From assembly GCA_027484575.1 (NCBI GenBank), contig JAIXSQ010000010.1:310001-374000 (forward strand): a stretch of 64,000 bases of DNA, read 5' to 3'. The notes under the pieces were generated by a model, which saw only the letters and a program-made list of their open reading frames with translations, did no database searches and was not told the origin of the DNA. The stretch is from Comamonadaceae bacterium (GTDB lineage: Bacteria; Pseudomonadota; Gammaproteobacteria; Burkholderiales; Burkholderiaceae_C). The position numbers and the translations under genes were made by a program. The stretch's first letter is position 1. The number at the start of each line of letters is the position of its first letter. Below, one piece after another: positions 40,119-48,969 of the stretch.

Positions 40119-41050
40119 CGGCCGGCCCCGCAGGCGGTGATGAGCGCCGCGTGCTTCTCGCGGTGCAGGAACGCGAAGTTGGTCTCCACCGTGTCGTCCG
40201 TCACCGTCGTGATCGGCGCCACGCCTGCGCCCCCGACGGCCAGGCAGGCGTAGCCCAGCGCGTCGAACCACGCCAGCATGTCGTTGGGGTGGTAGCCGAA
40301 GGGCCGCGACCACTTGCGCAGCAGCTCCGAGAACACCACCGGCTGCGAGCGCCTCAGCGTGGCCTCGGCCCCGCGGAACACGAGCAGTTCGGCGCCCTCG
40401 ACGTCGCACTTGATGAAGTCGGGCGCGACGCCGGCCTGCTCGGCCCAGTCGTCCAGCGTCAGCGTGCGGCCTTCGACGGCGCTCGCGTCCGCGGCCCCGG
40501 CCACGTTGCGCATCGAGGCGTTCGTGCCGCCCGTGGGGCTGACGAAGAAGCTCGCCGGCCCGCTGCGCTCGGACAGCCCCACGGCGTGCGGATGCACCCG
40601 GTCGCCCAGTGCGTTGAGCGCGATGTTGCGCACCAGCCAGCCATGGGTGGCCGGGATCGGTTCGAAGGCGTGCACCACGGCCTGCGGCAGGCGCCGGGCC
40701 AGGCGCAGGGCATGCCAGCCGATGTTGGCGCCGATGTCCAGCACCACGCGCGCGTCCCCTGCGAGCAGGTCCATGACGCGCGTCTCGGCGGGCTCGTACT
40801 GGTCGAAGTTCATCACCTCCACAGGGGCGACCCGCGCCTCGTCGGGCGGCGCCATCAGCCAGAGGCCTTCCTCTCCGACCTGGAAGGCCAGGCCTTCGGG
40901 CGTGATGCGGATCTCGCGCACGTCGGTGCTGCGCACCACGTCGAGGTACGAGAACAACACCCGGTGCACGTCCAGTGCGCGGGCGATGTAGTCGGGCTTG
41001 GGAAGCGTCCCCTCGCGAAACTGCTGCTTCAGCGCTGCCAGCGTGGTCAT
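40115..41050 (-). CDS. FkbM-family methyltransferase
   Basis: A 311-residue SAM-dependent O-methyltransferase. The SAM-binding motif is VVLDIGANIGWHALRLAR (about residue 100), VHAFEPIPATHGWLVRN follows, and FIKCDVEGAELLVFRGA is the FkbM hallmark. An N-terminal region of 80 residues precedes the domain. It probably methylates a hydroxyl of a sugar in the glycan or its nucleotide precursor. ATG 41050 overlaps the SDR stop by four bases. Confidence 0.9.
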   Translation of the reverse strand: MTTLAALKQQFREGTLPKPDYIARALDVHRVLFSYLDVVRSTDVREIRITPEGLAFQVGEEGLWLMAPPDEARVAPVEVMNFDQYEPAETRVMDLLAGDARVVLDIGANIGWHALRLARRLPQAVVHAFEPIPATHGWLVRNIALNALGDRVHPHAVGLSERSGPASFFVSPTGGTNASMRNVAGAADASAVEGRTLTLDDWAEQAGVAPDFIKCDVEGAELLVFRGAEATLRRSQPVVFSELLRKWSRPFGYHPNDMLAWFDALGYACLAVGGAGVAPITTVTDDTVETNFAFLHREKHAALITACGAGR

Positions 41051-42120
41051 GGGCGGTGGGCCTCCAGGGTGCGCCGGAAGCCCTGTTCCGGCGTGATCGC
41101 AGCGGTCCATCCGAGTGCGGCCAGGCGGCCGACGTCCGGGATCAACTGGCTGAACGTGCTGGGCAGGTAGCCACCCTGGGGTGGCTCGAAGCGGATCGAT
41201 GCGGTAGAGTCGGGATCGCCCCCATCCAGCCGCACGAGCAGCCTGGCCAGTTCGGCCACGGACAGTTCGCCGTCCGGATTGGCCACGTTGTAGGGCCGGC
41301 CCGGCTCGCCGGACAGCAGCACGGTGAAGAAGCCGGCCACCGCATCGGAGACGTAGCAGAAGGCCCGGCGCGCGCTGCCGTCGCTGCGCATGACGATGGG
41401 GCGCCGTGCCAGCACGTCGAAGACGAAGTCGGCGAACACCCGCCCGTCGTCGGGCTGCAGCCCCGGGCCGTAGGTGTGGAAGGGGCGCACGATGTGCACC
41501 GGCAGCCCATGCTGGTGGTGCCAGGCCACGCACAGCGTCTCGCCGGCGCGCTTGGCCTCGGCGTAGCAGGCGCGCACGCTGGCCGGGTCGACGACGCCGT
41601 AGCTGTCCTCGGCCAGCCGCTCCTGTCCTGCCGTGCTGCCGTAGACCTCGGAACTGCTCACGAACAGGAACCCCTGGGGGCGGGGGCTGCGCGCCAGCGC
41701 CTGCAGCAGGGCTGCGGTGCCGACCGTGTTGGGCAGGAGCGTGCCCACCGGGTCGCTGCCGTAGTGGCGCGGGCTGGCCTGGCTGCCGGCATGCAGGACC
41801 CAGTCCAGCGGCCCGGTCTCGGGCACGCCGAGGGTGCCCAGGTCCCAATGCAGCCATTCGAGCGCCAGGTCGCCCGCGACGTCGGCGAGCCGCGCCCGTG
41901 CAGTGTCCAGGTGGCGCGCTGCGGCCACGACGCGCACCGGCGCATCGACCAGCCCCGCGCCGTGCAGCGCGAGCAGGGTGCGCACCAGCATGCCGCCCAG
42001 GAAGCCGCCGGCCCCGGTGACCAGCACGCGCGCCCCTGCCAGCCGCGCCCAAGGCAGCTTGCGCGCCAGCACGGCGGCGACGTCGCCGTCGCGAATGCGC
42101 TGCGGGGAACCGCCGGCCAT
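41047..42120 (-). CDS. NAD(P)-dependent sugar-nucleotide SDR next to ddhC
   Basis: A 357-residue extended SDR. The dinucleotide motif is VTGAGGFLGGML (residues 35-46), the active-site serines are in FVSSSEVYG (155-157), and Tyr186-x3-Lys190 (YAEAKRAGE) completes the triad. VRPFHTYGPGLQPDDGRVF and NVANPDGELSVAEL are typical of epimerase/dehydratase members. Directly after ddhC, it holds the position of the final-step enzymes Prt, Abe or YerF. I infer reduction or epimerisation of CDP-4-keto-3,6-dideoxyglucose or of a branched product. It overlaps ddhC by one base. Confidence 0.85.
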   Translation of the reverse strand: MAGGSPQRIRDGDVAAVLARKLPWARLAGARVLVTGAGGFLGGMLVRTLLALHGAGLVDAPVRVVAAARHLDTARARLADVAGDLALEWLHWDLGTLGVPETGPLDWVLHAGSQASPRHYGSDPVGTLLPNTVGTAALLQALARSPRPQGFLFVSSSEVYGSTAGQERLAEDSYGVVDPASVRACYAEAKRAGETLCVAWHHQHGLPVHIVRPFHTYGPGLQPDDGRVFADFVFDVLARRPIVMRSDGSARRAFCYVSDAVAGFFTVLLSGEPGRPYNVANPDGELSVAELARLLVRLDGGDPDSTASIRFEPPQGGYLPSTFSQLIPDVGRLAALGWTAAITPEQGFRRTLEAHRP

Positions 42121-43469
42121 CAGAAGCCCAGGCCGAAGAAGTCGCCGAGCCGGTCGACGACCCAGTCCAGGTGGCGCTCGTCCAGCCCCGGGTACACGCC
42201 GAGCCAGAAGGTCTGGTTCATGACCGTGTCCGTGCGCTGCAGGTTGCCGCTGACCCGGTAGTTGCGTCCTGCCATGTAGGGCTGGCGCGTGAGGTTGCCC
42301 GCGAACAGCAGGCGGGTGCCGATGCGGTGCTGGTCGAGGTAGGCGAGCAGGTCGCGCCGTGCCACGCCCGCCTCGGGCCGCAGCACCAGCGGGAACCCGA
42401 ACCACGACGGGTCGGCATGCGGCGTGGCCTCGGGCAGGTGGAAGAACTGCGCCATCGGCTGCAGCCGCTCGAGCAGGTACGCGAAGTTGCGCTTGCGCGT
42501 GGCGATGAACTCGTCGAGCCGCTCCATCTGGGCCAGCGCGCAGGCGGCCTGCATGTCGGTGATCTTCAGGTTGTAGCCCAGGTGGCTGTAGATGTACTTG
42601 TGGTCGTAGCCCTCGGGCAGTTCGCCCAGCTGCCAGCACCAGCGACGCCCGCAGGTGTTGTCCTTGCCCGGCGCGCAGTAGCAGTCGCGCCCCCAGTCGC
42701 GGAACGACTCGGCGATCTGGCGCAGCTCGTCGTTGTCCGTGAACACGGCCCCGCCTTCGCCCATCGTGATGTGGTGGGCCGGGTAGAAGCTCAGTGTGGC
42801 GATGTCGCCGAAGGTGCCGACCTTGCGCCCGCGCCAGGTGGCGCCGAGGGCGTCGCAGCAGTCCTCGACCAGCCACAGGCCGTGCTTGCGGCACAGCGCG
42901 GTCACCACGTCGAGGTTGAACGGATTGCCCAGGCTGTGGGCCAGCATGATGGCCTTGGTGCGCGGGCCGATGGCCGCCTCGATCAGGTCGGGGTCGATGT
43001 TGTGCGTGGCCAGGTCGACGTCGACGAAGACCGGGACCGCGCCGAACTGCAGGATCGGGTTGACCGTGGTCGGGAAGCCTGCCGCCACCCCGATGACCTC
43101 GTCGCCCGGACGGATCGCGCGCTCGCCCAGCCGCGGGGAGGTGAGGGTCGAGAAGGCCACCAGGTTGGCCGACGAACCGGAGTTGACGGTCAGCACGTGC
43201 CGCACGCCCAGCCACTCGGCGAGCCGGCGCTGGAACATGTCGTTGAAGCGCCCGGTCGTGAGCCAGCCATCCAGGCTGGCCTCGACCATCAGTTCCAGTT
43301 CGCGCGGGCCCACCACCTTGCCCGACACGGGAACGGCGGACTCGCCCGGCCTGAAGGCCGGCGGCGCATGCGCGATCTCCGCGTACTGCCGCACCAGCGT
43401 CGCGATCTGGCGGCGCAGGGCGTCCGCGGAGGGGGAGGGGACGTCGACGTGCTGGATGCTGCCTGTCAT
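42120..43469 (-). CDS. ddhC: CDP-4-keto-6-deoxy-D-glucose 3-dehydrase (E1)
   Basis: PMP-dependent, [2Fe-2S]-containing dehydrase that removes the C3 hydroxyl of CDP-4-keto-6-deoxyglucose. 449 residues, aminotransferase fold. The usual PLP lysine is replaced by histidine: His232 in [17 protein letters not shown], the E1 hallmark that makes it a dehydrase, not an aminotransferase. Cysteines in DCCDALGA and [13 protein letters not shown] match the cluster ligands. Start ATG 43469 overlaps the ddhB stop (ATGA). Its reductase partner DdhD is encoded at 45337. Also called RfbH/AscC. Confidence 0.95.
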   Translation of the reverse strand: MTGSIQHVDVPSPSADALRRQIATLVRQYAEIAHAPPAFRPGESAVPVSGKVVGPRELELMVEASLDGWLTTGRFNDMFQRRLAEWLGVRHVLTVNSGSSANLVAFSTLTSPRLGERAIRPGDEVIGVAAGFPTTVNPILQFGAVPVFVDVDLATHNIDPDLIEAAIGPRTKAIMLAHSLGNPFNLDVVTALCRKHGLWLVEDCCDALGATWRGRKVGTFGDIATLSFYPAHHITMGEGGAVFTDNDELRQIAESFRDWGRDCYCAPGKDNTCGRRWCWQLGELPEGYDHKYIYSHLGYNLKITDMQAACALAQMERLDEFIATRKRNFAYLLERLQPMAQFFHLPEATPHADPSWFGFPLVLRPEAGVARRDLLAYLDQHRIGTRLLFAGNLTRQPYMAGRNYRVSGNLQRTDTVMNQTFWLGVYPGLDERHLDWVVDRLGDFFGLGF

Positions 43470-44566
43470 GGCTGTGCCTTGGTGAGGTCGGCCGTGTAGG
43501 CCTGGATCTGGCGCAGGCAGAGCCCGCGCGCGTCGTCGCCCGCCCGCCAGGACCGGTGCCAGTCGGCCACCTGGGCCAGGGCGTGCGCGAGCGGCCAGCA
43601 CGGTTGCCAGCCCAGGCGGACGCGCGCCAGCGTCGCGTCCAGCCGCAGGAGCTGCGCCTCGTGCGGTTGCGCCTGGGCGTCCTGCACCCAGCCCGCGCTG
43701 CCCGGCCAGTGGTGCGCCAGCGTGTCGGCCACCCAGCCGACCTGCCGGGCATCGCCCTCGACCGGGCCGAAGTTCCAGGCGCGTGCCCAGGCGTCGCCGC
43801 CCGCGAGCAGCCGCTGGGCGAGCAGCAGGTAGCCGGCCAGCGGCTCGAGCACGTGCTGCCAGGGGCGCACGGCCAGCGGGTTGCGCAGCACGGCCGGGCG
43901 CCCGGTTTCCCAGGCGCGCAGCAGGTCGGGCAGCAGGCGGTCCTCGGACCAGTCGCCGCCGCCGATGACGTTGCCGGCGCGCGCCGTGGCCACCGCGGGC
44001 AGCCCGGGCGCCTGCAGGAAGGAGCGGCGCCAGCTTGCCGTGGCGATCTCGGCGCAGGCCTTGCTGCTGCTGTACGGGTCATGCCCGCCGAGCGGCTCGT
44101 CTTCGCGGTAGGGCCAGGGCCACTCGCGGTTCTCGTAGCACTTGTCGGTGGTGACGTTGACGACGGCACGCACGCGGCCGCAGGCGCGCGCGGCCTCGAG
44201 CACGTGGACCGTGCCCATGACGTTGGTGGCGTAGGTGGCGACCGGGTCGGCATAGGAGGCGCGCACCAGCGGCTGCGCCGCCAGGTGGAAGATCACCTCC
44301 GGCTGCGCGGCATCGACGGCCGCCCGGACCGTCGCCAGGTCGCGGATGTCCCCGATGCGGCCCTGCATGCCGGCGTCCACCTGCGCGAGCTCGTGCAGGC
44401 TGGGCGTGGTCGAGGGCGCGAGCGCCAGGCCGTGCACCTCGGCTCCCAGCGACTGCAGCCACAGGCAGAGCCAGCCGCCCTTGAAGCCGGTGTGGCCCGT
44501 CACCAGCACGCGCCGGCCCTGCCACGCCTGCCTGGTCAGCGCCGCGGTCAGGCCCAGGTCTTCCAA
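43466..44566 (-). CDS. ddhB: CDP-glucose 4,6-dehydratase
   Basis: Converts CDP-glucose to CDP-4-keto-6-deoxy-D-glucose. About 366 residues, extended [17 protein letters not shown] is the NAD motif characteristic of Rfb[16 protein letters not shown] holds the Thr-Asp-Lys catalytic segment, and [11 protein letters not shown] the YxxxK. There is no ATG at the expected place; a TTG at 44566, 19 bases inside the end of ddhA, gives a normal N-terminus ([10 protein letters not shown]) and is chosen. Also called RfbG/AscB. Confidence 0.93.
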   Translation of the reverse strand: MEDLGLTAALTRQAWQGRRVLVTGHTGFKGGWLCLWLQSLGAEVHGLALAPSTTPSLHELAQVDAGMQGRIGDIRDLATVRAAVDAAQPEVIFHLAAQPLVRASYADPVATYATNVMGTVHVLEAARACGRVRAVVNVTTDKCYENREWPWPYREDEPLGGHDPYSSSKACAEIATASWRRSFLQAPGLPAVATARAGNVIGGGDWSEDRLLPDLLRAWETGRPAVLRNPLAVRPWQHVLEPLAGYLLLAQRLLAGGDAWARAWNFGPVEGDARQVGWVADTLAHHWPGSAGWVQDAQAQPHEAQLLRLDATLARVRLGWQPCWPLAHALAQVADWHRSWRAGDDARGLCLRQIQAYTADLTKAQP

Positions 44567-45321
44567 GGTGCCGTGCCCCGCGTCCACAGGTCCTCCAGGT
44601 GCTGCTTGTCGCGCAGCGTGTCCATCGGCTGGAAGAAGCCGTCGTGCTCCCAGGCCATGAGTTCGCCGGCCTCCGCCAGCCGCGCGAGCGGCTCCTGCTC
44701 CCACACGCAGTCGTCGCCGTCGAGCAGCGACAGCACCCGCGGCGACAGGACAAAGAAGCCGCCGTTGATGCGGGCGCCGTCGCCCCTGGGCTTCTCGCGG
44801 AAGCGCAGCACGCGTCCGCCGTCGATGTCGAGCGCGCCGAAGCGGCCCGGCGGGTAGGTGGCCATCAGCGTGGCGGCCTTGCCGTGCGCCTTGTGGAAGG
44901 CGATCGTCGCGCCGATGTCCACGTCGCTCAGGCCGTCGCCGTAGGTGAAGCAGAAGGCGTCCTCGTCGCGCACGTGGTCCGCCACCCGCCGCAGGCGGCC
45001 GCCGGTCATCGAGGTCTCGCCGGTGTCCACCAGCGTGACCGTCCAGGGTTCGGCGCGGCGCTGGTGCACTTCCATGCGGTTCGAGCGCATGTCGAAGGTC
45101 ACGTCCGACATGTGCAGGAAGTAGTTGGCGAAGTACTCCTTGATCACGTAGCCGCGGTAGCCGCAGCAGATCACGAAGTCGTTGATGCCATGGTGCGCGT
45201 AGCACTTCATGATGTGCCAGAGCACGGGACGTCCGCCCACCTCCACCATCGGCTTGGGGCGGATGGTGGTCTCTTCGGCGAGCCGGGTTCCCAGGCCTCC
45301 GGCCAGGATGACAGCTTTCAT
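44548..45321 (-). CDS. ddhA: Glucose-1-phosphate cytidylyltransferase
   Basis: Makes CDP-glucose from CTP and glucose 1-phosphate, the entry step to 3,6-dideoxyhexoses. 257 residues, the usual length. It opens MKAVILAGGLGTRLAEET with PKPMVEVGGRPVLWHIMKCY, the nucleotidyltransferase signature, and has FTYGDGLSDVDI and GRVLRFREKP blocks typical of RfbF. It lies 15 bases after ddhD. Also called RfbF/AscA. Confidence 0.96.
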   Translation of the reverse strand: MKAVILAGGLGTRLAEETTIRPKPMVEVGGRPVLWHIMKCYAHHGINDFVICCGYRGYVIKEYFANYFLHMSDVTFDMRSNRMEVHQRRAEPWTVTLVDTGETSMTGGRLRRVADHVRDEDAFCFTYGDGLSDVDIGATIAFHKAHGKAATLMATYPPGRFGALDIDGGRVLRFREKPRGDGARINGGFFVLSPRVLSLLDGDDCVWEQEPLARLAEAGELMAWEHDGFFQPMDTLRDKQHLEDLWTRGTAPWKTWA

Positions 45322-45336
45322 GGATGGACCCGTGCC

Positions 45337-46338
45337 TCAGGACGATGGCAGGAAGGCGTCCGCGTGGAACCGCCGCGGATCGAGGCCGGCGCCGACGAGC
45401 ACGCTGCGCGCATCGTCGACCATCCGGGCCGATCCGCACGCATGCACCACGGCCTGCGCCCACGGAACGCCGGATTCTAGTGCCGCATGCTGCACCCAGC
45501 CGCGCCGGCCCTGCCAGGCGACGTCGGGCCGCGACACCACCGGGGTGTAGTGCAGGTCCAGCGGCAGCAGCCCCGGATCCCAGTACAGGTCGGCCGGGGA
45601 GCGGCCGCCCCAGGCCAGGTGGATGGCGGGCGGGCGTGCGGCCGCCGGCCGGGCCGCCAGGTCCTCCAGCATGGCCTTGACCGGGGCGATGCCGGTGCCC
45701 GTGGCCAGCAGCACGAGCGAGCGGTCCAGCGGCTCGCGCAGCACGCAGCTGCCCAGCGGTCCCTGCAGGCGCAGCAGGTCGCCCGGCCGGGCCGGGCCGA
45801 ACCAGTAGGCGCTGAAGGCGCCCCCGGCCACCTGCCGCACGTGCAACTCGATGCCCGCACCGGCGGCGGGCGCGTTCGCGATCGAGTAGCTGCGCCGGAT
45901 GCCGCCGGGCCCCAGCAGGTCCACGTACTGGCCGGCCAGCCAGGCCAGGGGCTGCTGGGGCGGCAGCCGCAGCCGCACGCGCCGCACGCCCGGCGCGACG
46001 TCCTCCAGGGCGTCGATCTTGCAGGGCAGCAGCCGGGCCGGCGGCAGGCGCAGGTCCGAGGCCTCGACGTCCAGGCGCACGGGCTCGCCGGCGACCGTGC
46101 GCACGCAGGTCAGGATGCAGCCGGCCTCGCGCTCGGCCGCGGCCAGCCCGGTCTCGCTGCCGGCCAGCGCGGTGCGGCCGGCGACCACGCGTGCCTTGCA
46201 GCTGCCGCAGCGGCCGCTGCGGCAGCTGTGCTCGAACACCACGCCGGCCTGCAAGGCGGCGTCCAGCAGCGATTGGCCGGGCGCTGCGTCGAAGGCCTGG
46301 CCGGCCAGCGTGGTGACGCGTTGCGCCGTCCCGCTCAT
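45337..46338 (-). CDS. ddhD: CDP-6-deoxy-L-threo-D-glycero-4-hexulose-3-dehydrase reductase (E3)
   Basis: NADH-dependent reductase that feeds electrons to DdhC. 333 residues in three domains: an N-terminal plant-type [2Fe-2S] ferredoxin with ligands Cys39, Cys44, Cys47 and Cys78 (C-x4-C-x2-C-x30-C), an FAD domain with RRSYSIANAP, and an NAD domain with ATGTGIAPVKAML and VHACGSARMVDDAR. ATG 46338 overlaps the wbpM stop (ATGA). The same domain order occurs in generic oxygenase reductases, but the place next to ddhABC decides. Also called RfbI/AscD. Confidence 0.93.
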   Translation of the reverse strand: MSGTAQRVTTLAGQAFDAAPGQSLLDAALQAGVVFEHSCRSGRCGSCKARVVAGRTALAGSETGLAAAEREAGCILTCVRTVAGEPVRLDVEASDLRLPPARLLPCKIDALEDVAPGVRRVRLRLPPQQPLAWLAGQYVDLLGPGGIRRSYSIANAPAAGAGIELHVRQVAGGAFSAYWFGPARPGDLLRLQGPLGSCVLREPLDRSLVLLATGTGIAPVKAMLEDLAARPAAARPPAIHLAWGGRSPADLYWDPGLLPLDLHYTPVVSRPDVAWQGRRGWVQHAALESGVPWAQAVVHACGSARMVDDARSVLVGAGLDPRRFHADAFLPSS

Positions 46339-48266
46339 GCCGGCACCTGCTGCGCGGGCTGCGCCCCGGGGATGCGCGCGCCGGGCACCAGCCCGGCCAG
46401 CGCGGCGCGCACCGCGGGCTCGCGGCCCTCGACGGCCGCCTGGTGCAGCGCCGAGAGGGCCTGCAGCAGCTGCGGCCATGCCATGCGCTCCTCGCGCGCC
46501 TGCATGATCCTCGGGTGCGCCGTCGGCTGCGGGTCGTCGCCGATCAGCAGCTCCTCGTACAGCTTCTCCCCGGGGCGCAGGCCGGTGAGGGTGATCTCGA
46601 TGTCGCCCTCGGGGTGCTGGGCGTCGCGCAGGCGCCGTCCCGACAGGCGCACCATGCGCCGGGCCAGCTCGAGGATGCGCACGGGCTCGCCCATGTCGAG
46701 CACGAAGACCTCGCCGCCGCGCGCCATGGCGCCGGCCTGCACCACCAGCTGGGCGGCCTCGGGGATGGTCATGAAGTAGCGCGTGACCTCGGGGTGGGTC
46801 ACGGTCACGGGGCCGCCGGCGGCGATCTGGCGGCGGAACAGCGGGACGACGCTGCCGCTGGAATCGAGCACGTTGCCGAAGCGCACCATGGCGAAGCAGG
46901 TGCCGTGCGGGCCGGCGGCCGGCAGGCCGAGCCACTGGGGCAGCGCCGGCGCCGGCTCGTCGGCCAGGGCCTGCAGCACGAGCTCGGCCACCCGCTTGCT
47001 GGCGCCCATCACATTGGTCGGGCGCACCGCCTTGTCGGTCGAGACCAGGACGAAGCGCTCGACCCGCGTCACGATGGCGGCGCAGGCCATCGCCAGGGTG
47101 CCGAACACGTTGGCGCCCACGCCCTCGGCCACGTTGTCCTCGACCAGCGGAACGTGCTTGTAGGCCGCCGCGTGGTAGATCGCATGCGGCGTCCAGCGCC
47201 GGCAGACCTGCACCATGCGGCTGGCCACGCGCACGTCGCCGAGCACGGGCACCAGCTCGCAGGCGCTGCCCAGGCCGGCGGCCAGCGCCTGCAGTTCGGC
47301 GTGCACGCTGTACAGGCCGAACTCGCTGTGGTCCAGCAGCACGAGCCTGGCGGGCGCGCTGCGCAGCAGCTGGCGGCACAGCTCCGACCCGATGCTGCCG
47401 GCCGCACCGGTGACCAGCACGGTGCGGCCGGTGGTGCTGCGCGCCAGCAGGTCCGGATCGGGATCCACCGGCGCGCGCGACAGCAGGTCCTCGACGCCGA
47501 GCTCCTCGAAGTCGCGCACGCTGACGTCCCCCGCGGCCAGGGCCGTCAGGCCGGGGATGGTGCGGATGTGCACGGGCAGCGCCGACAGCGACTCGATGAT
47601 CGCGTTGCGCCGCTGCCGCGAGGCGCTGGGGATGGCCAGCAGGATGTCGGTGACGCCCAGGCGGTCGATCACCAGCGGCAGGTCGGCCGGACGGTACACG
47701 CGCGAGGCGTTGATCGTGCGCCCCACCTTGGCCGGGTCGTCGTCGACGAAACCGAGCAGCACGAACTCGCGCGTGCTGGACGTGGCCGCCGCGGTCTGCA
47801 GGCCGGCCGCACCGGCGCCGTAGATCAGCAGCCGGCGCGCCGCGCCGCGCGGGTCCGAGAACGCCAGGCGCGCCATGGTGCGGCTGGCGGTCACCAGCAG
47901 GCCGAACAGGATGGGCTGCAGGATGGCGACCGTGCGCGGCAGGTTGTCGTAGCCCTGGGACTGCAGCACGAGCACCACGGCCAGCAGCAACGCGGCGTAC
48001 AGGGCGACGGCCCGCACGATGGCACCCAGCGCGGCCAGGCCGGTGTAGCGGAAGATGGCGCGGTACAGGCCGAACCGCACGAACACCGGCAGCGCCAGCG
48101 CCGGCGCCAGGCCGTACAGGATCCACTGGTTCCCCTGCGGGACGTTGGGCTGGTCGAAGCGCAGGCTGAAGGCCACCCAGGTCGCCAGCAGGGCCAGCAC
48201 CAGGTCGAGCACGAACACGAGCAGCCGCTTGGCCGAGCGCGGCCAACCGAGGATCTTGGAGGTCAT
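46335..48266 (-). CDS. wbpM: WbpM/CapD-type membrane UDP-sugar 4,6-dehydratase
   Basis: A 643-residue inner-membrane protein. Four N-terminal helices (about 13-120) and a nucleotide-binding middle domain (LIYGAGAAGLQTAAAT) precede the dehydratase domain (VLVTGAAGSIGSELCRQL, YHAAAYKHVPLVEDN, VSTDKAVRPTNVMGASKR). The family converts UDP-GlcNAc to UDP-4-keto-6-deoxy-GlcNAc for QuiNAc, FucNAc or bacillosamine. It is the first gene of the polysaccharide operon, only six bases after the LON-domain gene, which may share its promoter. Membrane topology is predicted by eye. Confidence 0.94.
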   Translation of the reverse strand: MTSKILGWPRSAKRLLVFVLDLVLALLATWVAFSLRFDQPNVPQGNQWILYGLAPALALPVFVRFGLYRAIFRYTGLAALGAIVRAVALYAALLLAVVLVLQSQGYDNLPRTVAILQPILFGLLVTASRTMARLAFSDPRGAARRLLIYGAGAAGLQTAAATSSTREFVLLGFVDDDPAKVGRTINASRVYRPADLPLVIDRLGVTDILLAIPSASRQRRNAIIESLSALPVHIRTIPGLTALAAGDVSVRDFEELGVEDLLSRAPVDPDPDLLARSTTGRTVLVTGAAGSIGSELCRQLLRSAPARLVLLDHSEFGLYSVHAELQALAAGLGSACELVPVLGDVRVASRMVQVCRRWTPHAIYHAAAYKHVPLVEDNVAEGVGANVFGTLAMACAAIVTRVERFVLVSTDKAVRPTNVMGASKRVAELVLQALADEPAPALPQWLGLPAAGPHGTCFAMVRFGNVLDSSGSVVPLFRRQIAAGGPVTVTHPEVTRYFMTIPEAAQLVVQAGAMARGGEVFVLDMGEPVRILELARRMVRLSGRRLRDAQHPEGDIEITLTGLRPGEKLYEELLIGDDPQPTAHPRIMQAREERMAWPQLLQALSALHQAAVEGREPAVRAALAGLVPGARIPGAQPAQQVPA

Positions 48267-48272
48267 GGGTCG

Positions 48273-48908
48273 CTAGGTCGCGATGCCCGTCCTGGCCAGC
48301 AGGTCGCCGACCAGTTCGAGCCGCACCAGCGGATTATCCAACTCGAGCATGCGCTGCTTGAGCTCCGCCGGCATGGGCAGGAGTTCACACCAGCGGTTGG
48401 CCACCCAGCCGCAGTCGTCGTAATGCCACGGCGGCTGCAGCGGCATCTGGGCGGCGGGCGTGCCCTTGTCCTCGAGCGCCTTGACCAGGCTGGCTAGGGC
48501 GTCGGCCGTGCCCTGCAGGTCCTCGGGCACGGTCACGGCCTTGTCGGCCTCGACCTGCTCGACGTCGGCCACCCACAGGCCGTGGCGCAGCTGCTCGCGG
48601 CTGCGGATGCGAAAGCGCTGGGTGCCCGTCGCGCGGATCATCAGCAGGCCGGGGCGGGGCTGCTCGAGCGCCTCGATGGTGGCCAGCGTGCCCACGCCGG
48701 CGAAGGCCTCGGTGGCCGCACCGGGCAGCCGCACCTCGTGTCCCTGCACCAGCGACACCACGCCGAAGGGCGCGCCGGCGCGGTGGCAGCGCTGGATCAT
48801 GTCCAGGTAGCGCACCTCGAAGATGCGCAGCGGCAGCAGGCCGCCGGGGAACAGCACGGTGCCCAGCGGGAACAGCGGGAGCGACTGCAGGGTGAGGGGG
48901 GAGCTCAA
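48273..48908 (-). CDS. LON substrate-binding domain protein
   Basis: A 211-residue protein that corresponds to the N-terminal substrate-binding domain of Lon protease (LPLFPLGTVLFPGGLLPLRIFEVRYLDMI) without ATPase or protease domains. Such proteins are widespread and mostly uncharacterised. The start appears to be TTG 48908 (MSSPLTLQSLPLF), since no ATG or GTG precedes the conserved LFPLGTVLFPG. It is divergent from yggT with a 61-bp gap and lies six bases before wbpM. Confidence 0.88.
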   Translation of the reverse strand: MSSPLTLQSLPLFPLGTVLFPGGLLPLRIFEVRYLDMIQRCHRAGAPFGVVSLVQGHEVRLPGAATEAFAGVGTLATIEALEQPRPGLLMIRATGTQRFRIRSREQLRHGLWVADVEQVEADKAVTVPEDLQGTADALASLVKALEDKGTPAAQMPLQPPWHYDDCGWVANRWCELLPMPAELKQRMLELDNPLVRLELVGDLLARTGIAT

Positions 48909-48936
48909 GAGAGGCAGAGGGGCACGAGGGCGCCGC

Positions 48937-48942
48937 TATGAT
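48937..48942 (+). promoter_or_regulatory. Candidate -10 box for yggT
   Basis: TATGAT lies 27 bases before the yggT ATG, with an AAGGAG ribosome site at 48949-48954. No clear -35 is seen; the opposite-strand LON gene starts just upstream, so any promoter overlaps its 5' end. The ribosome site is about 15 bases from the ATG, longer than usual. Confidence 0.4.
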
Positions 48943-48969
48943 CCCACGAAGGAGTGACGGCGGGGGCCC

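Noticed and set aside
42121..44253. Upstream two thirds of a long minus-strand open frame that runs into the SDR gene
   Set aside because: It overlaps ddhB and ddhC in another frame and has shadow composition; only the part from ATG 42120 is a real gene.
31543..48266. Recent horizontal import of the polysaccharide operon judged by base composition
   Set aside because: By eye its G+C and codon use are like the flanking housekeeping genes, and no integrase, tRNA or direct repeats border it. Older transfer remains possible.
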